Shown in pieces: positions 41,573-53,020 of a stretch of 64,000 nucleotides of DNA; position 1 is the first letter of the stretch; each line of letters opens with the position of its first letter. This DNA comes from Hyaloperonospora brassicae (taxonomy: Eukaryota > Oomycota > Peronosporomycetes > Peronosporales > Peronosporaceae). Below the pieces are notes generated by a model. The model was not told where the DNA came from and made no database searches. It worked only from the letters and a program-made list of their open reading frames with translations. The DNA is taken from assembly GCA_947650285.1 (NCBI GenBank), contig CANTFL010001207.1, forward strand, positions 186,001 to 250,000, given 5' to 3'. Position numbers and translations under genes: made by a program.

Positions 41573-42049
41573 CAAATTTTTATGTGCTACTACTTAATCG
41601 CAAATTAAGTGCGGTTTTTAAGTTGTTTCTTACATCTATAAATTCCATTTTTGTCCGTTCCGTTAAGAGTAAAATACTTTATCATGTTTTTATGGTGTAC
41701 ATTATTAATTGCATTGTTAGTCAAGTTCTGCAGGTAGTGCGTGGAGTGAAACGGCCCCTATAGGGTAATTTACATTAGTTAAATAGTACCTTGTGCTTCA
41801 GGCATCAAAACAACTCACGTTACGCAAGTTGATGCGCTCAACACGACTGCACGTATCTGAAGGTACCATGTACACTGCTTACCGATCACAATGATGTGTA
41901 CGGAGCTACCAAGAGCTAGATCGTTTAGTTGCTGCCATAAGAGTGGAAAAGTAAAGTCCGACATTTACAAACGAGACACCCTCTGCTGCCTCTGCGAGAC
42001 AAGGTACACTTCTGACACAGCGTAGGCAGGTGCCTCAATCCCTCACGCA

Positions 42050-42357
42050 CACTAGACGTGCAGAGGAGGTGTATCTTCGAATCAAAACGCTAAACATATC
42101 AAGTACAACTATAATAATATAGTTATATCGTCTAGTCTTATTCCTCCAGATCTTACTTGTAGTATATCGAGCTACATACTGCAAAGTTTTGTAGCTACTC
42201 GCTCACCGCCCATTGCGCGCGTCTAGTAGCGATTGTTGGTGTAGTCAGCTGACATACTGACCAGTATCGACCAATGAGCGGAGTAGTGCCCGCTATTACC
42301 TTCGACAGTAATATCTATTCATGCAGCATTTACTCATAAGGTAATTGTTGTACAACA
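42050..42357 (-). repeat. Probable solo LTR or LTR fragment related to the one at 3.3 kb
   Basis: Contains CCATTGCGCGCGTCT at about 42208 followed by AGCGATTG and then GACCAATGAG, in the same order and spacing as the LTR at 3170-3508, although the remaining sequence is diverged. Its outer end is marked by an inverted TGTTGTACAACA at 42346-42357, matching the position of the TGTAACGG...CCGTTACA motif in the first LTR. No gag or pol sequence adjoins it. The inner boundary is approximate and no target-site duplication was found. Confidence 0.55.
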
Positions 42358-45300
42358 TTGTAAATAAGATTCAATTTCCATCAACTTATTGTTGGTGTCA
42401 AAGACAGAGAACGGGCCCACTCCTTTCCAGCGAGCATATATATACGAAGTTGTCAAAGCTGCGCCATATACGTTCCTGCACGTACCCTTTTGATATAAAG
42501 GGAGGACACTATGTTTGTGTGTCCGTTGCATGACATCATTTGTGTTCATCCACGTCAGAGAGTGCATTGTAATTGATTGCTACTTCAAACGAAGAGACGA
42601 AAGGAGCTCTGCTAATCGGATCTAGATCTGCCCTCGTCAACTATCGTTCTGTCTCACTTCTGCTCTTCGATCACATCACTTCACTTTTAATAAGCCGTGT
42701 TACCATGTTGTACAGGAACGCGAAATTTGTTCAATACGTTCGTGATGGTTTTGATAATCTCAGATGTGGTTGGGTCAGTGAAAAGCGCTACGACATGAAG
42801 GCTGGTTTCACATGGCCAAACCCCAATGAGTATTACTGTACCACCGGCCAGCCGATCAGGTCACGGCTAAATGAATCGCTGGAAGTGTCAACATTGCTGA
42901 TCCTTTACCCTCTCAATCTATGATAAGTCCTGACTGCACCATTCAGTCGATTAAACCAGGCTACGGAAGAGAAAACGCCCTCGATCGACGTGCCGGTGCT
43001 CGGAATTCCACTACCGTGTCTATATCTCCGCCTTTCTGCCTCGCCCAATTGCTATATTGTCGTGCTACCCATATTAGTGCTTGCGAGTGGACGTCGCAAA
43101 GACGCAACAAGCGCCGATGGGTTTAATTTCTCAGCCCTTTGTGTGACAAGTAACACTAGAGAGTAGCAAAACGCCGGTGAGTGTAGTAGCAATGTCCAGG
43201 AAGCTGAAGTAAAGCGACTAGTTGACTAAGCATACTCTTTACATTGACTGACCTTTGAGGAGGGCGGGACGAATGCAATTACCGAAGGCTTAATCGAAGA
43301 GTGAAGACTCTTTGTGGAATTGTACCCACCCGATGATACCACTTGCGACGAGATACACATTAGAAAGTCAAGAAGATGCGAACGAAAGACGGAAGAAGAG
43401 TGGAAGAAACCGAAGAGGATTTCGAGAAAACGGCGACTTGTTCGACTGAGTAAATCATATACAGTGGAGGGACTACTGTAGCGTGATGGTGCTGCGTACA
43501 TCATTGTCTGTCGTCGATAGGAGCAAAGCGGCGTAGGGACGATGCTTGCTCAACTGTCGGACGACAATAAAACCACTGATAGTTTGGACATAAAGGTTAC
43601 AGATGTGTGAGCCCCAAGGAAAGAGTTCTAGCACCCGATACATGTGTACATGTTTGCAGTACAACTGAGTGAGTAGACAGACAGAGACAGCTATAACAAT
43701 AATCCACTTTTCATTTGTGCTGCAAACGATAACGCTGGTAACTAAGTATCAAAGTTGTAAGGTGATATTCGGACCATACAGACACCATTTGTAATCTGAC
43801 AGGACCAAGTGATAGTAGTGCCATTGGATACACACGTTAGAGTGTGACGAAGGAGAGGGGTTAACGCTGTATGTACATCACTTTCTTCCTACACCCGTTG
43901 CACATGTTCATTCGACATCATCTACGTCTGGCAATGGCTCTAGCGTAGTTCTTCGATGTCGAGCCCAATCTGCTGTGTTTCTGCAGAAATGTTACAGTCG
44001 ACATCATCTCACGGTAGTGAAAAGCACGATGTTACTGTATGGAGGTCTTGTTTTCTGGTCGGCGCTTTGGACGAACATCGGAACGTGTCATGCAGTACGC
44101 TTCATTTTACAAACTATTCCAGCGGTCTGTGACAAATCGATCAGCTTATCGTGTTCGCTTTTCTGGGTCGAAGCTAAGTATCGTCGCTAAAGCACTCGCA
44201 GCTGATGCAAAGTCGGACTTTTTCGGTGCAAAAATGGCGAGGAAACGAGGCAGCAAAAGTTGCAAACGTGCCCCCAGGTACAGTGACAGAAAATGAATTT
44301 GCTTGTAGCACTATAGCTGAGACACACGCGCACACCACGCAGCTCTGGCGGACGACTTTCCACGACGAAAGGAACGTACATTACTGCTTGACGCGGTCGT
44401 GTCTGCAAGCACTTTACATTTACTGATATTGTTATTCTTGCATTGTCGCAGAAGCTCTGTGAGGATCAGCAACATGTGCTCCATTGTTCTGCAATCGCTG
44501 CTGCTGTCTGGTACGCTCGGTGTAGAGTTCGTAAGCTTTGTGCTGCTAAGTCCATGGTAGACGTTGTCTTTTCGATTGTCTCGGACTGAGATCCGTACAT
44601 TGCTGCAGACCTGCTCGACCGTTTGAGCGCGAACTTCACTCGCAAGTGGTCGCCTATCTGTGCAGCGTAGTACTTGCAGCTCTCGGCAGACATAGTTCGT
44701 CTTGCCACGCTCTTCCCGCACACTGGTGCAAATCGAGTGATTGTCTCTATTTGACAACGGTATCGATGCAGGCGTCGAGCTGAATGTTGCTCTGATGACG
44801 CCCGTAAAGCTTCGCACTTGAAAAACGAGTCACGCTGAAGTTTTCATGCTTACCGGGATACGACGCTCCTGCTGGCAGGAACAGCGATCGTGTCAATGAT
44901 GTGTCTCTGATCTGAGTTTGTGAACGGCCTTGCAATCTCGTTCAACAAGCGATTGAGGATGTGCGCCGCACTTGTTTGCGACACGATGTGCACGGGTGTG
45001 GCAGATATGATCAAAGTGCTGCTATTCCTGTCCTCGCGAGAAATGGGGCAGCAGCTCAATGCTCGGAGTCTTATGCATGCTTGTGTTTTGTGGAGCCGTA
45101 AAGGTAGCTGAGTTGCAGACAGCGGAGTAAGGCAGGTGTAACGAATGGCGACACCGCGAACCATCGCAGCGATTGGCAAGGCAAGTTGTTTGACTCGGAG
45201 TACAGCAAGACACTGAAGCGAACACAACGCCAACCGCCTACTGACGGTGGGTTCGTTGGTTGGTTGGTGGGTTGTCCTTATCGTCAGGCTGGCTATCTGA

Positions 45301-46193
45301 AGTCGGCGTTAGGCTCTCAGCTTTGCATCAATCTCACCAGCTATAGAAGTTCGAGTTCGGACATCAACAATGCATTCCGTGCAGCTGAGAGGCTCTAGTT
45401 GTCGCATGTTTTCTCGATGCGGCTGGACGAAAACGCTGATGGGTCTTCGTCTCGACGTGCACCTTCCAAACTGTCAGTTCTCTTTGTGCGTTGCCTCGAC
45501 ACGCACTTCACTCTTCATTGCAACGCGAACCTGCCACAAGTTGAGGCTTAAGCCTCGAGGTAGTTGCATCAGGTTGCATCGACGTTTTGGGCTTGTGGTG
45601 GTGTGCGAAGTCGATCGTGTGTCGGCATACGATCGACTTCGCAGACTGAGTTCCTAACTCACTTCCAGCGTTTATTGCAAGAGGTGCTACAGCTACAAAC
45701 TAGTTGCAAACTTCGGTACAACTGCGTCATAGCAGCGAATCTGCGTACACGAGTGCATCCTTAGGACTTGTGCAGGACTCGCGAGGCGCACATGTTCAGC
45801 TCGATCTCCCATCTGTTTGCTGCGAAGTTCGTTCGCATGCGAGACGCGACTCATTGGCAGTCTGGACATCGAAGTTCATTGAAAATGAGGGGAGTCCGGA
45901 CTTGGGAGGGACGACTGTAGCGGTCAACGCACTCCATGTCGGACTCGTTGACTGCAGGTGGGCAAGTGGGGCGTACTCATCGAGCGACGTCGGATCAAGT
46001 CGCGAGTACACTTATCCTTTCGACACCTGACCGACCGGCGGTTTACGTCGCGCTTTGTGTCGAGAACTTGCAGCTGTTTTGGGTCGGCCACACCTCATGC
46101 CGCCGTCGCCGTCGTCGTCGCCGTCCGTCAATCGGTTCGCTCGCTCCTCAACAACCGGAACAGTTTTTCGCAACGTCTCGAGGCCTTTCCACA

Positions 46194-47391
46194 ATGGACA
46201 AACGCGAATGCGCTCTGTGCCATCGACGCCGCGACGTCTTCGCCTGCGCCCGCTGTGCGTCTGCTATGCTGCAACAGCGTCGTACGATGCTCTCTGCGCT
46301 GCAGGCGGACGTGGCGGTGCTGCGCAAGAAGACGGAGTTCGCGCTCAGCGTGCGCAAGAGATCCGTCGCATTGTCAGGAGGTGTCGCCTCACGTTGTTGT
46401 GCTGCTTGCAATGGCTTTTTCTCTGCAGACCAAACGCGCGCTCGCGAACGCAGAGCTTCGACTGGACACGTGCAGGAGCAGAATCGAACAGGTGTCGACG
46501 CGGGTCATGGCGACCCGCGAAGAGCTCTGTTCCGAGAGAATAGCGGTCGTGGAACGGACCGCGAGGCTGGAGACGCGGGCGTTACGGGTCGAAGAGGCCC
46601 GGCAGCAGCTAAGGGAGGAGCGACAACGAGCGACAAGTCTGTATTCTCCAGTGCTCGAGTGTCTGGACTATCAGGTGCAGTGGGCCGACGAAGTACGTAC
46701 AGTCGCCACTGAGCGCGGGTGGAGCTGGAAGACACTGAGTTGTTTCGCGGTGCTGATACAGAATGCGGCAAAAGTGAGGGGCGATCGACTGCGGGAGCTG
46801 TTTGCGTTGTTTGCGCTGACTCCGGAAGACGAGAAGAGCGGGGACGAAGAACATGACGAGGTACTGAGGAAGCTGCCTGATGAGCACACGGGTGTGCTGG
46901 GAGACAGACAGAGACAATGCGACACAAGGGCGAATGTCCCAGCGTTCTTTCGGACGATTGTGGGTCTGCCACTACCGAAATCAGGCAAGTACGCTAGCGT
47001 GCCGCCTGAAGTGGTGGCTGCGGCACTTGGAAAAGTGATTCATCTCCTGCGTTGCCTGGTCAAGTACCTGAAGATCACATATCCGCACCCGATGGAGTTT
47101 ACTGGATCCTTCTCGACGATTGGAAACACAAGGGAGGGGTCTGGATGCCACACGCTGTATCCTGACGGCAGCGCCGGGTTTGAGCGTGGAGTGAGCATGC
47201 TTCACGAGAATGTAGCATTCTTGTGTCTCTGTCAAGGTGTGTCCAAGAGCGCACTTCACCCGACCGATTTGCTTGGAAACCTCTTGCAAGTTTACAAGTC
47301 GCCACGGCTTGGAACGTTGTGCGACCAGGTTGCGTCCGGCGTGGGCAAGAGGCACGTGATATTGCACGTGGACTCGATGAAGCTGAGCTAA
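46194..47391 (+). CDS. ATG14: ATG14/Barkor-like autophagy PI3-kinase subunit, 372 aa, two exons
   Basis: Exon 1 is 46194-46349 and exon 2 is 46429-47391; the 79-bp intron starts GTGCGC and ends TCTGCAG, phase 0. The N-terminus has the cysteine cluster typical of ATG14, C-x2-C (CALC) then C-x2-C (CARC), residues 6-21. A coiled coil spans about 25-165. The C-terminal half carries the ATG14/UVRAG domain: PPEVVAAALGKVIHLLRCLVKYL, a YPDGSAGFERGVSMLHENV segment, then LHPTDLLGNLLQV and a SPRLGTL end, in the order seen in human ATG14. ATG14 brings the VPS34-VPS15-Beclin complex to ER sites where autophagosomes form, and the Cys cluster is needed for ER targeting in animals. Its close relative UVRAG/VPS38 lacks the Cys cluster, which favours ATG14. 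Confidence 0.8.
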
Positions 47392-47766
47392 CTTGCTTTG
47401 TGTGACCCTGCGCTCACACCAGCACGCACGAGAATGGTATGGTGCAGTCAGTGTTTCTAGAGAACTCGCAGAGTCTGGGCGGAAGTATTGAGATTTTGCC
47501 CCATTACACATGCAGCAAAGCTCTGTAGGTGCGCTGGGGTCTCAGCTGTACGAACAGAATGACGAACGCGCAAACAAAAACTACCGGTGCAAGCCCACGA
47601 CGTTGGTGAGGTGCGTCTGTGCGCGCTTGATGTGAGCAAACTCGAGCTGTCGATGCTAGCAAGCAGCAGCTTGCTTCTGGCTGTCTAGCCAGCGTAGCTA
47701 CGCACAAGCAAGCTGCAGTGACGCCATTGTTGGCCGGATGCCATCCTATGTGTTGCTAATTTCCTT
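47392..47766. other. Convergent 3' region between ATG14 and RPB3
   Basis: About 375 bp between the two stop codons. No coding region or repeat is recognised. Confidence 0.5.
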
Positions 47767-48968
47767 CTATCCGAACGGCGTGATTGGCGCTGACGAACCC
47801 TGATCGTCCTGACTAAGCTCCAAGCACTGGTGCTTCAGCGACGACAGCTTCTCGCGGATCAAGTCCAGTGCACATATAACCACTTCCTCGGGCTTCAACT
47901 GTCCTGTGGTCTATATCGACGAACAAAGCGCATCACCCAAACCGACAAGTGAGAACTGGATTGCTTGCTATCCATATCACACCAACTTGACGATCTCAAC
48001 AGCGCCACACTCAGCTCGCAAACAGCAGTCATCCGTACGCACCTCAACAGAAAAAATAAACTTGTCTTCTCGCATGCGTATCGTCACGGCTGCGTCATCC
48101 TCCGGGTTGTCCTTGAACGAGTCGGCCAACTTGACGCACTCGTCGCAGTACATGCATCGCATCGCGTCTCCTACCGTAAACTACGGGAAGCACGGCACAC
48201 ACGCAGCAACGTTCATTGGTCAGCAGCTCGACAGCACCACTCGCAACAAGGAGGAGGAGAAAAGACCACTCAATGCCTCCATCACGCAACCTGATCGTAG
48301 TTCTCGTCCGTCTCGTACACTTCCGTCGGACAGCTCTTGTAGAGCTCAGCTTTCTGCTCGGGCGTGTACGTGCTGAGCACCGTCTGATTCAGCGTAATGA
48401 TCGGGTCGTACATGTACGTCGCCACGGCCACGGGCGACCACTTGGCGTGCTCTTTGCCCACGCCCAGCTTGGCAATGGCCGAGAGCCGTAGCCGCTGGCC
48501 GGGGCCGAGCTTGGCAATGATCACGCCGCTGTCCTGCGTGTTGTTGAGCTCCTCTTCGGACGAGAAGTTCACGGGCCGAATGTACGGGTCCGACGACTTG
48601 AGCGCTTCGGTCGTGACCGACACGACGCCGCTGTCGGCCGTCACGTCCAGCGTGAACTCGACGCTGCAGTTGGGGCAGTTCTCGTCGCAGTCGCAGTCCT
48701 GCGCGTAGACAAAGCGCTGGCTAAAGTTCTCGAGGCCACCGTCAAAGTTGAGCGGGATCATGCCGAGCCGGTGCGCCAGGAACTCGTCCGTCATGACAGA
48801 GCTGTTGACCTCAATGCTCACGAGGTCGATCGCCAGCGTCGGGACTTCGGCGATCATGACGCGCCGGATCGCGTTCGCCACGCTGGCGTCGGTCTCGGAC
48901 AGCTCGAAGCGGATGAAGTCGTCGCGCAGCTCTTGGATCTCGATCTGGGGGAAACGCGGGTGCGGCAT
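47767..48968 (-). CDS. RPB3: RNA polymerase II subunit RPB3, 319 aa, three exons
   Basis: Exons on the minus strand: 48968-48291, 48180-48043 and 47910-47767. The 110-bp first intron has an unusual donor (GTTGCG); the 132-bp second starts GTGCGT. Residues about 8-40 are the alpha-like dimerisation motif (IRFELSETDASVANAIRRVM). The zinc-binding loop C-x-C-x4-C-x2-C (CDCDENCPNC) lies near residue 90. The middle domain has NNTQDSGVIIAKLGPGQ, and KLGVGKEHAKWSPV is diagnostic for RPB3. After splicing come RCMYCDECV and then RFIFxVE-TTG-LKPEE-like sequence (KFIFSVE joined to TTGQLKPEEV). RPB3 pairs with RPB11 as the assembly platform of RNA polymerase II. A simple continuous reading would stop early at the first intron. 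Confidence 0.92.
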
Positions 48969-48978
48969 TGTGGCGCCG

Positions 48979-49032
48979 TCGCAGTCGCCGTCGCCGTCGC
49001 CGTCGCAGTCGCCGTCGCAGTCGCGGCGGTGG
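48979..49032. repeat. (CGTCGC)n-type microsatellite just upstream of RPB3
   Basis: CGCAGTCGCCGTCGCC repeats for about 50 bp, ending about 10 bp before the RPB3 start codon on the minus strand, so they lie in its 5' UTR. Confidence 0.85.
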
Positions 49033-49052
49033 ACTTAGTGGAGGGGGAGGGA

Positions 49053-49216
49053 GGGGCTGTGATTGGCGGAAAAGCGCGGCACAGACGGACGGGGCTGTGA
49101 TTGGTGGAAAAGTGCGGCACGGACGGACGGGACTGTGATTGGTGGGAAAAGCGCGGCACGGACGGACGGGGCTGTGATTGGTGGAAAAGCGCGGCACGGA
49201 CGGACGGGGCTGTGAG
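49053..49216 (-). promoter_or_regulatory. CCAAT-bearing 38-39 bp tandem array in the RPB3 promoter
   Basis: Four copies and a fifth partial copy of a 38-39 bp unit begin at about 49053, 49091, 49129, 49168 and 49206. Each full copy contains GGCTGTGATTGG on the plus strand, that is CCAATCACAGCC on the RPB3 coding strand, and GCGGCACGGACGGAC. This puts four CCAAT boxes in the same orientation 85-240 bp before the RPB3 ATG. CCAAT boxes bind NF-Y in eukaryotes; that they control RPB3 here is an inference. Confidence 0.7.
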
Positions 49217-51343
49217 CGCAAAGACGTGTTTTGAGGCTCGTTTCGATTTGGTGCCGTTTTGGGTCCGTGCAGTTCGTTGTACCGTACAGTTGGGGCAGCG
49301 GCCCATGAGTTTGGATTTGCTCTCGAGGATAGGGACGAGGCGGACGAGTGAGCAGGCGGTCGATTGACAAACTTCAGACGAGCGGTGTTTCGTCTTGTAG
49401 AGCAAAGTCGTTGGACTTGTGTCTGCAGATTCTTTGGTAGCACTTTGAAGAATGGCTGTCGCAATTAGCAGTGACTGGTGTATGGGCAATGCCGAAGAAG
49501 ACGCACACCGCATCGCCCTTTGCTCTTCGGCCACGAGATAGCGGTGTACCAAGCAGCGTTGACGGCAACGTACTAGTCGGTATCGTCGTGCAGAGAGTCG
49601 AGACGTAGCGCCGAAGACAAGGTCAACGCCATTACCCCCACGAGACACGAAGGATGCGGAGCCAGTACGGCGGGACCGCAAGTATTGGCTTTGCAGTGGA
49701 TTGAGAATGAGCAAACTTTGGCACTACTGGTGTCGTATTCGGAACTGAACGTGGTCTGTTGGAATGCAAGCTCGTAGAGCATGGCCAACAGCTGTGGAAG
49801 GAGGTGCTTCTCTGGCGCGCTGGGTCCGCCGATGATGGTGAGCATGTACTGACGCACCGAAGGCGGGTCAATGAACGTGCTTATTGCTGAAGTAGGAGCT
49901 CGTACCAGAGCTTATGGAGTCGTCAAATGAGGCGTGAATGAGCGCGATAGAGCTCTACATGTGTGCTGGAAGCAACCTACATCTGTTGCCCGCATGCTCG
50001 TCGTACTGCGCTTTGTGCAGTGACCCATTCTTGTCATTTCGATGCATGCGAACGAGCTCAGAGCCCATGTGCTTACGTCTTCGCAACCGCTTTCTTGTCT
50101 TCAAAGCGTCGGTGATACCACGGTCCTTGCTAAGTTTCTTTCGCGTGTACTACGGCTTGCAGCTGGGGGCAATGCATAATGCACGAAAGAGACGAATGTG
50201 TCTCGCCACTCATAGTCCGCATCGACTGCTTCCGAAATAGCGGACAGCTTTTCTGTGCTTCTTCGAAGAGGGCTACGAAACATCGGATATGTCGAGCCAC
50301 GATCAGCCAGAATAAGCTGCTTGGAATTGCTAGCGCGGGTCGCGTTATTGTGCGTACACGTCGTTTGCTAGACAAAGACAAAGTCGAATCCGTCGTGTTG
50401 CGTACCTCGTTGCTTCGGCACTGACAACTTCGGAGTGGTGTCGATCGAGTTGTTCGGATGCGACTAACCGGTGGACGTCATGTCTCTACTTCGACAAGTT
50501 TTTGTCGAAGTCAGTCCGAGAACGTCAGATCGGCTCGAACGACTTTGAGAAGCTCTTTTTCGATCGGAGGTGCATTGCAATGTGGAATGGCATTGAGCTC
50601 ATACTGCAGTGTCTTGATACGCATCGAAGGGCACGCGTCATCAGACGTGATGCTTTGAGATGTGGCGAATCGTACAGCACACACTATCTGCATTGCTATC
50701 TCTTGCATCAACATTTCGTTCCTGTGATTACTTGGAGAGAGAGCACAATCTGCTGCACACAGAGCGTGGCAACATGACAGAACTGGGTCGCAATGTGGAC
50801 TTGCTTCAACCCATTCTGTGAGTCGGCTGCACTACGGTCCATGGCACGTTCCTTTGTCTGCTTCGATGCAGACGCGCCCACAAGTCTGTCACGATCGTAA
50901 GCATTGCTTTCTCTGTGAGGACAGCTGTTGGTTGAGATCGTTCGGAAGCTCGTTAAAATATTGACAGCGTAGAATTGTGGGTGTGAAGGCCGCTTCGAAA
51001 TAATTTGTACGACCATCTTTTCTTCCGTACAAGCAATTAATTGGTGGGATTGCGTGTTGGGTTCGCAGCAAAGTGATCAAGCGCTTGTGCACGGTACGAA
51101 CAGCCAGCGCAAGTCGACAGCGCTTTTATTCGAAACAAACGGTTTTACACGGTCAAAACGTCCACACGTCCGACGCGTAAAAGTGGTGAAACAGCTCGCT
51201 CTTGTATTAACGAGGCAAAGCTGTCATTACGAACCAATCAACAACCCGACGGACCAACCACTCGACCACCCGACCACCCGACTGGCGACCCGTTCTCGAG
51301 TCGCACGTAGTCGCCGTCCTTCTACGTTTTGCTCCGTCTCCTC
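49217..51343. other. Intergenic region between RPB3 and Derlin
   Basis: About 2.1 kb without a confident gene. On the minus strand at 49573-49857 a 94-codon frame (VRQYMLTIIGGPSAPEKHLL near its start) looks more protein-like than its surroundings, but it has no recognised family and no clear start or partner exon. The 3' UTR of the Derlin gene should lie at the right end. CCACCCGACC-type short repeats occur at about 51250-51290. Confidence 0.4.
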
Positions 51344-52575
51344 TCAGTCCGTGCCCAAGGGTCTTCCACTACCCCACGCATAGCCGCCACCCTGAGGAAC
51401 CGCGCCACGACCCGCAGGTCCTCGCGCGCCAATGATCGGGACAGAAGTACCAGCCGTTTGCACGGATGGAAACAGGTTCGTGCTAGGGGCAGACATTACG
51501 ACATCAGTTGACAGAACCACAGCGCAAGCACGCAAAGCACAACATCGCTTACAACACGGCAGGAGTTTGCAGCAGGTTCCAGCCCTTGGTCGCTGGCAAC
51601 ACCTCCAGCAGGAAGTAATACAAGTGGCCGGCAACGACTCCGAGAATGTCCGTCATTGGGTTGCCACCGACGAGGACAGTAAAGGCAATGAGTGCCCACG
51701 GCAGGTACAAGCCTTCGAAGCGGAAGCCTGCGAGACAAAGTGGCAACATCTGTCAGTGCGTGTCGTTATCACATGCCTCTGCAACAAGCAGGCTGGAGTC
51801 CGACAGCAGCAGACACACACATACATACCCCAGATCGCAACAGGCGCTGTAGGATTCCTCCGACTCCAGACGTAGACGATCATGAAGATGAGAGACGTGC
51901 CTAGGAACGGAAGCCCTATGAAAAACGCCATCACCTGCACAGCAGCAGCAGCAGCAGCAGCAACGTCAGTATCCGATCGTCATGGCGCGCGTTCCGCAAG
52001 AAACGGTCGTCCCGCAAGAGGAACGAACAAAGACACAGCTGTAAAACAACAAATGAACGCATGTCGTGCACATACGTACCCACAGCACAGCAGCTCCAAA
52101 GAACAGCATAAACGCGTAGTCAGCAGTAGGTCCGCCGCCGCCTGGGAAGGGGTCCTCTTCCAGTCGAGACGAGTAGTTGGTCCTGTGTCAGCACACACGC
52201 GACATGTGCCCGTCAGCATCGGGCGCGTCAACAGCATCAGCCCGTGGCACTCAACTGATTGAGTCCCCGATCAGCAGCACACACACACACACATGTATAT
52301 ACGTGTGTCCCGCCAATGGTTCACGACAATCGACAACCGACGTACAGGATCATGAGCTGCATAAGGAACGCAAAGCTGAAGCTCCCGAGGTACATAAAGC
52401 ACGTGGTGAGGCGCCAGAGCTGGAAGCGCTGCCACACGAGGTCAAAGTCCAGGTACAGCGAGTGCGGGTTGAGCAGGCCCAGCGTGCTGAGCACGGTCGA
52501 GCCCGCGCACACGGACAGGTAGAACCGCGTGACGTACGGCAGCCCGTAGTACCACGTCTCGATGCTGCCCGCCAT
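51344..52575 (-). CDS. Derlin (Der1-like) ERAD membrane protein, 250 aa, five exons
   Basis: Exons on the minus strand: 52575-52346, 52182-52080, 51934-51829, 51727-51553 and 51482-51344. Donors are GTACGT, GTACGT, GTATGT and GTAAGC; all phases agree. The protein starts MAGSIETWYYGLPYVTRFYL and shows the Derlin signatures LWRLTT, NYSSRLEEDPF, FMLFFGAAVLW, VYVWSRRNP, EGLYLPWAL, GGNPMTDILGVVAGHLYYFL and a WGSGRPLG end. At least four to six hydrophobic segments fit the rhomboid-like fold. Derlins lack the rhomboid Ser/His pair and act in the ER membrane to move misfolded proteins out for degradation with p97/Cdc48. Head-to-head with the VPS13-like gene, with 445 bp between start codons. Confidence 0.92.
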
Positions 52576-52580
52576 TCTCT

Positions 52581-52626
<46 letters not shown>

Positions 52627-53020
52627 GCTCTCTCTCTCTCTCTCTCTCTCGCGCTCTCTCTCGCTCTCTCTCTCGTTGTCTTCTTCTGTCTGTCGCAGAC
52701 CAATGCGAATCGCCCACTGCGGCCAGCGATTGGGCGGACCGACGCCCCGCATCGCGCAATGTGATTGGTCAATTATCGACTTCACACGGCCACTGTCGAA
52801 CGCAGAGGACAAACGCGCGCGACATTCACTCTGACGTCGCAGCGCCCAACTGCCATCGACCGACGACAAGATACGCCGCGCCAGTCCCTCACTCAGTCCC
52901 TCAGTGGGCAGTGAGTCAGTGAGTCACTCAGTCAGTGGGCAGTAAGTCAGTGAGCCGGTCGACGGTCTGAGACTATCGCTGGAGCTTTTGACGGCGCGCT
53001 GCGCTGCACGGGCCGCGAAG
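52576..53020. promoter_or_regulatory. Shared promoter region of Derlin (-) and VPS13-like (+)
   Basis: This 445-bp divergent intergenic region holds three CCAAT boxes: CCAAT at 52700-52704, and ATTGG at 52729-52733 and 52764-52768. A CT-rich run follows on the Derlin side (listed separately). On the VPS13 side, CACTCAGTCAGTGGGCAGT-type short direct repeats occur at 52890-52945. Confidence 0.5.
52583..52676. repeat. (CT)n microsatellite in the Derlin 5' leader
   Basis: About 90 bp of nearly pure CT with occasional GC interruptions (CTCGCGCTC). It reads as GA repeats on the Derlin coding strand and begins under 10 bp upstream of its ATG. Confidence 0.95.

Larger units (their letters stand above)
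40379..46193. other. 5.8-kb gene-poor interval
   Basis: No supported coding region. From about 41.0 to 43.9 kb the base composition becomes more A+T-rich than its neighbours, and this stretch holds a long hairpin (41496-41572) and an LTR remnant (about 42050-42357). From 43.9 to 46.0 kb the texture returns to that of the degenerate regions at 20-24 and 28-30 kb. The short frames, including one at 42573-42923, have no recognisable domain. Confidence 0.5.

Noticed and set aside
42573..42923. 116-codon plus-strand frame
   Set aside because: No domain, no splice partner, located in A+T-rich repeat-bearing DNA next to an LTR remnant.
48811..49714. Minus-strand frames with Pro/Ser/Ala repeats above RPB3
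   Set aside because: They translate the tandem array and the trinucleotide run of the promoter region; the RPB3 frame itself has a clear start at 48968.
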